A DNA stretch of 64,000 nt from positions 20,839,008 to 20,903,007 of the forward strand of contig NC_092561.1 in assembly GCF_037975245.1 (NCBI RefSeq). Direction: 5' to 3'. Position numbers and translations under genes: made by a program. How positions within the stretch are numbered: the stretch's first letter is position 1; every line of letters starts with the position of its first letter. Under the pieces are notes generated by a model. It was not told the origin of the DNA. It made no database searches and worked only from the letters and a program-made list of their open reading frames with translations. Shown in pieces: positions 50,706 to 62,050 of the stretch. This DNA is from Apostichopus japonicus (Eukaryota > Echinodermata > Holothuroidea > Aspidochirotida > Stichopodidae).

Positions 50706-51541
50706 AATTGATATTGATATATGAATTGTTAACATACATACAGTACTGGAGTATTACAGGTCTATTTTAATATTAATTCAATTGGTAAGTGAAAACAGGT
50801 ACTGGAATAAAAGTCATTATATTAGTGCAATACTACACTAGTGTTAAAGTAAGTACAGTTCGTGCTATAAACTGCAGTGCAACCACATTATAATCCCTCT
50901 CAATCTGACAAAATGACAACACCAAGCAGCTTTCCCAAGCCCTGGCCGTTTGACGCATAGCCCAAATATGCAAAATGGAAGCTTCTGCAGAACAGGCTCA
51001 TAACTTTTATGTAATCGCGTAGGAACCATCACAAATCGATGCCCTATCGAAACAATGTTCATTTGGACCAGCAATCAATCTGGGTCACTTTTGCCTCTCC
51101 ACATAGCTACCGACCAATCAATCGACAGTGCTGACACGCTCAACAGACATAAATCCTTTGCATACCAAACGGCTCAGCCAGCGACTGGCGCATCGTAATT
51201 AATTGGTTTGCACTATGCCTTAACGCAGAGGTATTGTAAACCTCATAAATACTTAATAAGTCTATAGCTCTTTACGCAACGGCCTTTGTTTTAAAACCTT
51301 CTTGAAGTAGACATGTTGCAGATCCCTAAAGCTGGACATAAACTTGTACAATCATCAATGCACACTTACATCATGTTTAATGTATTGAAAGAGACAGAGG
51401 GATGTCACAAAGTGGGAACATTCCTCTCAGATGAGTAGGGACCCTTATCACCTTTACACTACATAACAAATCACTTTCTGGACACTCACCCATCCCCACT
51501 CTTCCCTACTCTTCCCCACTCCCAACCCTCCCCCACTCCCC
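50706..51541. other. Stretch without recognised gene
   Basis: Unique sequence, with a C-rich segment near 51488-51543 leading into the next array. Confidence 0.55.
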
Positions 51542-53092
51542 ACTGATACAGTACTACTGATGCATTACTACTGATGCAATCCTAATACAGTACTACTGAT
51601 ACAGTACTGATGCAGTACTACTGATGCAGCACTACTGATGCAATACTACTGCTATAGTACAACTGATACAGTTCTGATACAGTACCACTTACACAGTAAG
51701 TTACTGATGCATTACTACTGATGCAGTACTGATACAGTACTACTGATACAGTACAACTAGCACAGTACTACTACAGTAATACAGTACTACTAATACAGTA
51801 CTACTAGTACAGTACTACTGATACAGTACTACTGATAGTTACTGATACAGTACTACTGATACAGTACTACTAGTACAGTACTGCTCATACAGTACTACTA
51901 GTACAGTACTACTAATATAGTACTACTAGTAGAGTACTACTGATACAGTACTACTAATGCATTACCACTGACGCAGTACTACTGATACAGTACTACTAAT
52001 ACAGTACTACTAATACAGTACTACTAGTACAGTACTATTGATACAGTACTACTGATGCATTACTACTGATACAGTAATACTAACGCAGTACTACTGATAT
52101 AGTACTACTAGCACAGTACGACTAATACAATACTTCTAGTACAGTACGACTAATACAATACTACTAGTACAGTACTACTAGTACAGTACTACTAATACAG
52201 TGCTACTAGTACAGTACTGATAGAGTACTACTGATGCATTACTACTGATACAGTACTACTTATACAGTACTACTAGTACAGTAATATTACTAGTACAGTA
52301 CTACTAGTACAGTATTACTAATACAGTACTACTGATACAGTACTACTAATACAGTACTACTAGTACAGTATTATTACTGATGCTGTATTATTATTATTAC
52401 TGATTACTGATGCTGTACTGATACAGTACTACTGACACAGTACTACTGATACAGTACTACTAGTACAGTAATACTAGTACAGTAATATTACTAGTACAGT
52501 ACTACTAGTACAGTATTACTAATACAGTACTACTGATACAGTACTACTAATACAGTACTACTAGTACAGTAATACTAGTACAGTAATATTACTAGGACAG
52601 TAATATTACTAGTACAGTATTACTAATACAGTACTACTGATACAGTACTACTAATACAGTACTACTAGTACAGTACTACTAATGCAGTACTACTGATACA
52701 GTACTACTAATACAGTACTACTAGTACAGTACTCAGTACTACTGATACAGTACTACTGATGCATTACTACTGATACAGTACTAGTACAGTACTACTAGTA
52801 TAGTACTACTAGTACAGTATTACTGTACTAGTTGTACTGTACTAGTACAGTACTACTAGAACAGTATTACTAATACAGTACTACTGATACAGTACTACTA
52901 ATACAGTACTACTAGTACAGTACTACTAATGCAGTACTACTGATACAGTACTAATACAGTACTACTAGAACAGTACTCAGTACTACTGATACAGTACTAC
53001 TGATGCATTACTACTGATACAGTACTACTAGTACAGTACTACTAGTACAGTACTACTAGTACAGTATTACTGTACTAGTACAGTACTACTTA
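51542..53092. repeat. Degenerate short tandem repeat of tacagtactactgata type
   Basis: About 1.55 kb of 12-15-bp words such as tacagtactactga and tacagtactactag, with dense AGTACT and ACTAGT self-complementary words. No long unit is preserved. Confidence 0.95.
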
Positions 53093-54235
53093 TGTACAAT
53101 TCAGACAGATCTGACTCTCCTAGTACATTATTATACAGTATTATCATGTGAGTTACTGTATAAGCTGTACAGGCCTAATTATATGTGGGTCAGCTCAGCT
53201 TGTAGGCGTTAACAACAAATGACCATGGCAATGCAATACTCTATGAAATATATATCACAGACACCCCAGGAAAATGTATGAACTTTTGAACTTGACCAAG
53301 TGCTCATTAATAAACAGCTGTTTTAATTCGAATGGAGGTCAACAAGCTTTAGTTTTTTATTCAAGAGTCTATTTTCGTTCTTTTTTTTTAATGAGGACAT
53401 GATTAATTCAGTCCAAACTGCATTTATGTTTCATAATCATCTGCCAATGAAATTGTGGAAAAATCCTTAAAAAATACAACTTTTATCAATCTAAATTTAG
53501 ATCTCCTTGGTGCAGTAGACAGTTTGAATGTGAAACTGAAACTGCAAATATGCAGTTTTGTAACTTAAAATATCCCAAACTAGGTAAAATAGTTGGCATC
53601 AACCTACATCACCGTGGTGATACTGAAATGAAACCAAGACAGTGGTAGGCCTATGAGCCAACGGAACATGAGTTTTACTGGCCCAAAGCTTGTGTTCTAT
53701 TCACCATTGAACCTACTGTACACACAGTGTAGATATATTGTTAGTTTGCAACAATCCTTTAGAAAAAACAAATTTTCTGTTCAAGCAGACAAATATTAAG
53801 ACCTGGTTGTCCTTAAAAATTGTTGTGATACTATATAAATTTTACTGATGAATGTCTTAATGTATACAGGTAAAGTACATTATAGCACAGTACACTTAAA
53901 GGGACTTAAGCTTGGACAGACAAAATTGCCATCTGGTCAGGAACTGGTTTGTGCTACTAGCCAACACATCAATATTAAAGTCCTAATATTATTCTAAACT
54001 TGTTTGAGAAGATTTTTACCTCACTGTTGTTGCTTTTATTATTTTCAAAGAAAAAAAAAAGTTTCAAGTGTGCAACTCTATGGCCCTAAAAGGTAACCAT
54101 ACAGTTAAATGCCGCGTTGAACACACTACTTGTAAAAAATTATACCGTACTGGATATAGATATGCACAATTAATATTGCAGAATTATTTGCATTTGCTGT
54201 GGTTTATGAAGTTCCAAGAATTCATCAATGGTATT
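53093..54235. other. Stretch without recognised gene
   Basis: Unique AT-rich DNA. Confidence 0.55.
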
Positions 54236-55227
54236 TCATCAATGATCACATTAGTATTATTAACCAGGTACAGTATGTAACTCAGTCACTCAGGTTTGGC
54301 AGGGGTCCATGATACAATTGATCACATTAGTATTATTAACCAGGTACAGTAAGTAACTCAGTCACTCAGGTTTGGCAGGGGTCCATGATACAATTGATCA
54401 CATTAGTATTATTAACCAGGTACAGTATGTAACTCAGTCACTCAGGTTTGGCAGGGGTCCATGATACAATTGATCACATTAGTATTATGGACCAGGTACA
54501 GTATGTAACTCAGTCACTCAGGTTTGGCAGGGGTCCATGATACAATTGATCACATTAGTATTATGGACCAGGTACAGTATGTAACTCAGTCACTCAGGTT
54601 TGGCAGGGGTCCATGATACAAATGATCACATTAGTAATATTAACCAGGTACAGTAAATAACTCAGTCACTCAGGTTTGGCAGGGGTCCATGATACAATTG
54701 ATCACATTAGTATTATTAACCAGGTACAGTATGTAACTCAGCCACTCAGGTTTGGCAGGGGTCCATGATACAATTGATCACATTAGTATTATTAACCAGG
54801 TACAGTATGTAACTCAGTCACTCAGGTTTGGCAGGGGTCCATGATACAATTGATCACATTAGTATTATTAACCAGGTACAGTAAGTAACTCAGTCACTCA
54901 GGTTTGGCAGGGGTCCATGATACAATTGATCACATTAGTATTATTAACCAGGTACAGTATGTAACTCAGTCACTCAGGTTTGGCAGGGGTCCATGATACA
55001 ATTGATCACATTAGTATTATTAACCAGGTACAGTAAGTAACTCAGTCACTCAGGTTTGGCAGGGGTCCATGATACAATTGATCACATTAGTATTATCATG
55101 GAGGTTACCTCCATGGTATTATTAACCAGGTACAGTAAGTAACTCAGTCACTCAGGTTTGGCAGGGGTCCATGATACAATTGATCACATTAGTATTATTA
55201 ACCAGGTACAGTATGTAACTCAGTCAC
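54236..55227. repeat. 76-bp tandem repeat, about 13 copies
   Basis: Unit acaattgatcacattagtat then tattaaccaggtacagtatg then taactcagtcactcaggttt then ggcaggggtccatgat. Variants gtatg/gtaag alternate, and two adjacent copies have tatggacc for tattaacc. One copy has a 26-bp hairpin insertion (55097-55122). Confidence 0.96.
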
Positions 55228-56315
55228 TGCTTTCTCAAGCTGACAGTACAATCAACAGTATGTAAGGTAGTGTTACAGTAGTTCATATTTTCTGCATTAT
55301 TAATACAGTAGCTGTCACACATGTGCACTATGATACAATGCTAAATTGAGCCATAAAATCAGACCTGTTGACATCAATCTCTCACTACATCTTTATGAAA
55401 ACAATTTTCTGTCAAATGACAAAAGTCTGCAAGCATTAGACTGATATGACAAAACTTCCCGTGGTTAAAGCTCATAATTGAAAGTCTCTCCCAAATATTA
55501 AAGTGACATTTCATCACAGCTATGGGACAACTTGAAGAGATTCTTCAAATTTCAATTCAGTTTTATTGTATCACTTAATGTCCCAGTTTCAAGTTCTTCA
55601 CATTTTTTTTTGACAAATGGAAGAGGTATGTGTTGCTCTGATTCCACCCACTGCAGTTGTGTCCTCCTCCCCTTCCTCTATGTTGTACAGTTTATACACT
55701 GTATGTACACAATGTATGTTTACTGTGTCCATGTATGCAGGTCACTGACCGTTCCTTGTACGTCTCTGTACAGAAGAGTGCAACTCAATCCAAACACCTT
55801 CAATGTTTCAACCAATGCAGGAATAAACAACTGTCGATTGAAAGATTACAAATAGGATGGTGTACAAAGGTGATTAATATCACAATTTAAGTGTTGAGCT
55901 ATTCTCTTAGAAGACAATGGTGAATCCAGAGTAAGTTTTGTCCAATTTGTTGCACACAGCATGAATGTAAATGTCCAGCCCTGAGGCAGGCAGCCTTCTT
56001 GTGTCTTGTTAATTAAGGATTATTGAAGACCACATTCTGATCTGAATCCTGACTATTTGCCTTTAAGCTTTTTAAAGTAGATTCTGTTCAATGCTTCCTA
56101 CCTCATTTTCTAACTTCTCCTAAAACAAACCCCACTGCCACAGTAGAGGAAATTACAAGAATGGCATCACATGAGTGTCCGGATTAATGAGATAAAGAGC
56201 TTGTTGCTGAGCAAAATAGCAAACAATTTTTTTTTTTATAATACGATGAAAAGGATTGAAGAAATGGTTTTAAAAAAATTTGAGGTTGTATGTCATTGTT
56301 TATAAACAGACTTAA
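55228..56315. other. Stretch without recognised gene
   Basis: Unique sequence up to the TTAA (56312-56315) that flanks the next transposon. Plus-strand open frames at 55532-55890 have no recognisable domain. Confidence 0.55.
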
Positions 56316-57932
56316 AGACCAACTATGGAGACTTTTCGATGAACATAAAATCCCACCATTTTTCATGTATGTAATCCTTAACTGACTCCAATTACATTGC
56401 TGTAATTAACTTTACCAATTTCGGACGTTAAATACGTGAAAAATGGGACGAAAAGTCAGCTTCTATTTCAGACATTCCTGAAACATTCCTAAGACATCAG
56501 GTGACCATGTGACGTCAACGTTTGTATACCTCACTCACAACTATACTTTTAGTGTGTAAAGTCGTATACTTGAGCTGCCAAAAACATTAACGATATTTCT
56601 CCTTTTTCCTCAAAATGCCACAATTCTGTGTTGTTGGAGGTTGCAGTTATACCTCATCCAACAAAAGCATCAGCTTTTTTAGATTTCCGAGTAAAAGAAC
56701 CGACGTAAAACGCCGCAGACTTTGGATCAATTTTTTGAGATCCACGCGGAAAGATTTTTCAGCACCCGGAGTATCTCATGCCCATGAGTCCATATGCATG
56801 ACCCTGCTTCTGTGTATGCTGCAAAAGTCTCATTCTGTGAAAATTATATACTGTCGATAGCTGTGTCGGACCATGGTCGGACATAGCTAATGTGAAATTG
56901 ACCGTAAACACGCCCTGGACGTCCTTACATGTAACATTATATCACGCAATTGACAGTAATATATTTACTGTAAGAGATGACCGTATATATATACCGTGCC
57001 AAGGGTATAGCATTGTTAGTACATGTACGGTAGTTAGTTACAACTCTCGCCGGTGTTGGCTCACAGCATGTGTAAATAGCCATGTTAGGATTTATCTATT
57101 TCATTTGTTGTATTCCAGTATCGTGAGTTCGTGATACATGTGTAATATTGTCCGTTCTGTTTATTCCGACATCTGCATGTTCCAAGGAGTTGAATAAAAA
57201 CGGTAGTATGTAGCGATCGGACGTTTTATTTCGTTAGTGACTGTCTTGTGATTGTGGGATGTTACTGGTCAAGGCCTGTTTCAACTAGACCTAACTCTAT
57301 GGAATTACACAGAGTCACGGTAGTTTTTCGCCCAGGATTGAACAAGAAACGTGGATTAGGATATTCACTGCTAAATTTGTTTATTGACAGGATACTTTTT
57401 CTGTGTTTGTACTTTTGGATATTAAAACGAGTAAGTACTAAGTATATTGTACCGTACGGACCTATTGACGCTACGCTATGTAAAAGATGCCTCCATTTGA
57501 GTGGAAAGTTTGCTAATAAAATAAGCAATTTAACTAAAATTTCTGCTTATAATTGTCTTAAAACTTGTTGTTAACCTTCATGTGTTCTTGTTTTAAGCTA
57601 ACAGCTTTTCAAACGCTCGAAACTGGAAGTCAAAAACAGTACAATTGTTCGCTATCTGTGTACAAACAGTGCCTATATCAGCGTTTGATTTTCGCGGTAT
57701 ACAAACTTTGACGTCACACGGTGACCAGAGGCTCCTTTGGGTCAATCTCTGTTTTCAGACATTCCAGAGGTTCATGTCACGTGACTACCCAAAATGTCCA
57801 TTTTCGTGGTCGTTTTTTGATGGGTTATAGTGGGTTTTCGAAGATTATTATTTACACATGTTGATTATGGGTATGTAAACTCCTAAATTAATGGAAAATC
57901 TAAAAAAAAAAAATTGCCTCCATATTTGGTCT
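56316..57932 (+). mobile_element. TTAA-flanked DNA transposon with THAP ORF (Kolobok-like), 1.6 kb
   Basis: The left end agaccaactatggag and the right end ctccatatttggtct are inverted repeats (14 of 15), each abutted by TTAA (56312-56315 and 57933-57936). A second, inner inverted pair of 31 bp lies at 56500-56530 and 57696-57726 (ggtgaccatgtgacgtcaac and following), differing at only a few positions. A THAP-type zinc-finger ORF begins at 56615. TTAA duplications plus a THAP domain are features of Kolobok transposons; piggyBac also uses TTAA but lacks THAP. Too short for a full transposase, so probably non-autonomous. Confidence 0.78.
56615..56860 (+). pseudogene. THAP-domain fragment of a transposase (81 codons)
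   Basis: The ORF starts MPQFCVVGGCSYTSSNKS and continues SFFRFPSKRTDVKRRRLW. This is the start of a THAP zinc finger: a C-x4-C pair near the N-terminus, FxFP, basic residues and a tryptophan at expected spacing. The second C-x2-H pair expected about 45-50 residues on (usually VCSxHF) is absent; the frame instead reads GVSHAHESIC and ends at a TAG. It is either a decayed copy or an exon spliced near the GGA-GTATCT site. An AATAAA at 57193-57198 could be its polyadenylation signal. THAP domains bind DNA, here presumably the transposon ends. Confidence 0.6.
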
Positions 57933-58599
57933 TTAATGAAACGTTAGCATTGACATGTTTAATAAACTGACAAGTGGATAACTAACAACCAAATTGGTGC
58001 AGAATATATGGTACATTTTATTAAGATGAAATGTTTTGTCAGTAGAAACTTCAGTATATTGAACAAAATGAGGTGACTACACTATCGCCAAACATATGTA
58101 CAAATTCTTAACTCAATGCCCTTGAAACTGTTCACAAGATGTTGTGTTCCGTCACCCGGTCCTTGCCCCTGATTCCTAACAACGCTAGGACTCTAATACA
58201 AACACCAGGCTGTATGGACGCAGCGGGCATCGCTCGGCCTATGCATTGGACTCCCACTCGACTGACAAACAGGCTCTGATGGAAAAGTCTGTTAATGTTA
58301 ACAGAGGGAACTTTGGCATATTCATCAAGATCATTGTTCCCATGGGTGCCGGTTGCCCAGGAAGGATGTTTCGTTAATAACTCGTTAATATCTCTGTCGT
58401 GGCGTTGTGTTCTAGTCGAAGACACAAATGCACATGCTGTGTGCTGGGGGAGAGAGCATTAGTACCATGCAAACGTGAGACACAGGGAGAACAAATAAAA
58501 GAAGGATTGGACAGTATCAGGGTATACAGATACACAGCCCAATGGAATGTGTGGAATGAGAAGCACTTCTCAATAGGACAGCACCGTACATCGTATACT
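57933..58599. other. Stretch without recognised gene
   Basis: Unique sequence. The minus-strand open frame at 58132-58425 shows no recognisable domain. Confidence 0.5.
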
Positions 58600-59040
58600 G
58601 TATCCATTAGTACATCCCTACACTACACCTGAAGTATACAGTATGCACTGTGGATGGGTTGAGGTTTAGTTGCATATATCTATAATATAGTGTCAGTATA
58701 TAACATACTGTAGATGCACATCCATTACATTAGTACATCCATTAGTACATCCCTACACTACATTAGTACATCACTACACCTGAAGTATACAGTATGCACT
58801 GTGGATGGGTTGAGGTTTAGTTGCATATATCTATAATATAGTGTCAGTATATAACATACTGTAGATGCACATCTTACATTAGTACATCCATTAGTACATC
58901 CCTACACTACATTAGTACATCCCTACACTACACCTGAAGTATACAGTATGCACTGTGGATGGGTTGAGGTTTAGTTGCATATATCTATAATATAGTGTCA
59001 GTATACACTGTAGATGCACAGAAAGTATGATATACTGCAT
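58600..59040. repeat. ~150-bp tandem repeat, 3 copies
   Basis: Each copy has ctacacctgaagtatacagt then atgcactgtggatgggttga then ggtttagttgcatatatcta then taatatagtgtcagtata. Between copies is a shorter repeated word, cattagtacatccctacact. Confidence 0.9.
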
Positions 59041-59941
59041 ACATCTACAACAAGTGCACCCCTCCCCCACCCCTCCCTTTTCCTTTCTTTTCTTCATTCA
59101 GCTGTCCATATAATCTTTTCTTTAAGCAGGTCAAAAACTTTCAAAGATCCATAACTTGCATTTTTGCAATGCAACAAGGGTCTGTTGGAGGACAGTCCTG
59201 TACTTACTGGGCAGTGTGTGAATAACACCTCAATGTCAATTATGCATGTAAAATGCTGCACGTACAGGCACTGTTAGCAGGTACAGTGAGTCTGTCCATA
59301 GTGATTCATGTTGCCGGTGAGCACAACATGTACACTATCCTAATGTAATTCATTAGTGCAGTGTTGTTGATGTTGTGTGCACAGAGCTGTTGATATGTTA
59401 AGAGCAGGTTGAGTGTGCATGCATGCGAAACGTACAGTAGGAGCTCAACAGTTGAAAACAGGTCTGAATGTACAAAAGAACATTCCACAAACTATTTTGT
59501 GACTCGTACTATAGCCTAGCTCAAGAGTGCCCTGTTGCTCAGTATGCTATTAAAAGAGTAATTTATTAGTTCTGTTAAATACTACATTGCACACGTTTAG
59601 CAGCACGGTATGAAAAAAAAAATGAACTAAGTTGATACACATTAGTATAGCAGCAGTCAAACTAAGTGTTCAAAGAATGTTCACTACTTCTTAATATTTA
59701 TAACCACAATTGATCCACAACACTCAATAGCTGCACTAGTAATTATGCAAATTGTTTACATAAATGATTCCCTTCATGAGCAATGCATTAATGATAACAT
59801 ATCATTTTTAAAACAAATTTGGAACATTTTGTAGCTCATCTCTAGAGACTAAATTTGTAAATTACAAGGGTAAGTACTCGAACATGATGCAGCACAGTAA
59901 AAAAACAACACTCTCATGTACAGGACTTATAGCTATTTTAA
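59041..59941. other. Stretch without recognised gene
   Basis: Unique AT-rich DNA ending in the TTAA at 59938-59941 that flanks the next element. Confidence 0.55.
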
Positions 59942-60757
59942 AGCAGCATTTTGCGTCCTCGACTATGATTTTTTTTTCAACCTCACTGACTCCACTATGC
60001 CATAACGACATACATAACTAGCTTATCTATTTATATTTTACTTCAAATGGTGGCATAAAAGTCGAAAAAATTGCAACTTTCAACTTTGTTGTTCTCCAGG
60101 ATATTTTCCGTTGGGAACCCAATAAACCTCGCCCATAATATGAATATTTAAACACTACGAACGTCATTGACAGATACGTAATATAACACCACGCTTGATT
60201 TGTGTACAGTCTATATGGCAGTTCTACCAGTGAGTTGCATAACATCTCCCTGGTTGTACCAACGCAAAGTCTTGAATCTATTTTTAGCAACGGCTCATAA
60301 CTAAACCTGCATCTCTGATTGGTTGAATTCAAACTAGTGGGTTTGGGAACTGAATGCGATTAATTTTGTAAGTGGAATACTCGCCAATTTACGTTTTTGG
60401 CAGGGAAAAACTTTGCCAATATCTTTATTTGCTGTTTTGTGATTTGATGTATGTAAAAAACTCGATGGACATGTCAAAAAAGTAGAAAACGGCGACCAAA
60501 CGCAAAATGCTCATGAATAAACATACTATTCACTGATTGGTGGAATTCAAACTAGTGGATTTGGAGATATGAAAACTTTGTCGAGGACACTTTTTACTCG
60601 TTATCGACATAAATCGTTAATTACTCGCTAATTAACGCTCTTGGCAGGATGAAACTTGGATGGTATCTTAGTTTGCTGTTTTATGATTGATACATGTAAA
60701 AAAATCGATGCACATGTTAAAAAGATGGAACAAAGCGACACAACGCAAAATGCTGCT
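59942..60757. mobile_element. TTAA-flanked non-autonomous DNA transposon, 816 bp
   Basis: The ends agcagcattttgcgt and acgcaaaatgctgct are perfect 15-bp inverted repeats, with TTAA directly outside both (59938-59941, 60758-60761). There is no coding capacity. An internal direct duplication of about 200 bp (60309-60510 and 60530-60754), each ending in acgcaaaatgct, means that the right end is present twice. The TTAA site fits piggyBac or Kolobok families; the terminal AG matches the neighbouring THAP element, but the sequences otherwise differ. Confidence 0.78.
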
Positions 60758-61367
60758 TTAATGTTTTTATTGTAAAACTGTAAAATATGGTATTTGGGGA
60801 ACTCTAGCCCACACACTCTTCAGAAAATGTTTCAAACCTTTCGATCCAAGGTTAAAATTATGAAGTGAATAATAGAGCACAACAATAGCTAAATTATTGT
60901 GATCAATCTATAGAAATGGCAATTATGACATCACAATGCACAATGCATTTCTGTACAGTACATTTTATGTGGCATGTTCCAATTGTAATACAGACCTGAT
61001 GGTTAAAAGTTTCTGCTCACTTTAGCCATTAAAAGAAAACACACATGTTCTAAATTTGCAGCACCCAAAAGTAGACCATTTTCACCTTAAACTTTTAAGT
61101 AATTCTGATCTTCCAAATGTTGTTTGCAATTTTACCAAATTTAACTGAGTATTACTCTTGAAAATAAGATCACAACTTGAAATCAAACTGAGATAATTTC
61201 CTAGACTTTTTTCAAATGTTCAGGAGTACAACTAAAAGACTCTAAGCATGAGTATAAGAAATGACATCTAGCACTAGTAGTAGATACATACTGTACATAG
61301 CTAGATTTTCTAAGCTAGATTTTCAAACTGTTCATCTGGGGAAGTATAAATCACAGAGCAAATCCAG
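60758..61367. other. Stretch without recognised gene
   Basis: Unique AT-rich DNA. Confidence 0.55.
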
Positions 61368-61773
61368 CAGCCTACTCGGGCTGGTACTTGTACAAGGACA
61401 CATACTGTAGTAACTATGCTTGCATCAGCCTACTCGGGCTGGTACTTGTACAAGGACACATACTGTAGTAACTATGCTTGCATCAGCCTACTCGGGCTGG
61501 TACTTGTACAAGGACACATACTGTAGTAACTATGCTTGCATCAGCCTACTCGGGCTGGTACTTGTACAAGGACACATACTGTAGTAACTATGCTTGCATC
61601 AGCCTACTCGGGCTGGTACTTGTACAAGGACACATACTGTAGTAACTATGCTTGCATCAGCCTACTCGGGCTGGTACTTGTACAAGGACACATACTGTAG
61701 TAACTATGCTTGCATCAGCCTACTCGGGCTGGTACTTGTACAAGGACACATACTGTAGTAACTATGCTTGCAT
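61368..61773. repeat. 58-bp tandem repeat, 7 identical copies
   Basis: Unit cagcctactcgggctggtac then ttgtacaaggacacatactg then tagtaactatgcttgcat. I saw no differences. Each copy can form a cagcc/ggctg hairpin. Diverged relatives of the unit lie just to the right (61774-62040). Confidence 0.96.
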
Positions 61774-62050
61774 AGTCATGACTAAGAAATAGTTGGGAGT
61801 CTTCCAAAAGCCAGCTGTGCCTCTGAGCATGAAATGAAAATTTTGCAAAGAAGATTTTCAAAATGCCAAACTGGAATAGTATTTATGAGCAAATCTCCAA
61901 ATCCACAAGGGCTGGTACTAGGAGGACATAGCTTTGCTTCAAAATTCCTGAGTAGGAGCTAGTTGGGAGACTTTTGAAAGCACTGTTTACACCGTAGGAC
62001 ACAAATAAGTCCTGCCACTGTTTGTAAACATGACTTCTCTTTGAAGCTTG
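61774..62050. repeat. Diverged copies related to the 58-bp repeat
   Basis: agggctggtactaggaggac resembles the repeat's cgggctggtacttgtacaag segment, and ctaagaaatagttgggagtc (about 61783) reappears as gtaggagctagttgggagac (about 61952). This looks like an older, larger repeat from which the 58-bp array grew. Confidence 0.55.

Noticed and set aside
56312-57936. P-element-like transposon, because of the THAP domain
   Set aside because: P elements make 8-bp target duplications; here TTAA flanks both ends and no 8-bp duplication is seen.
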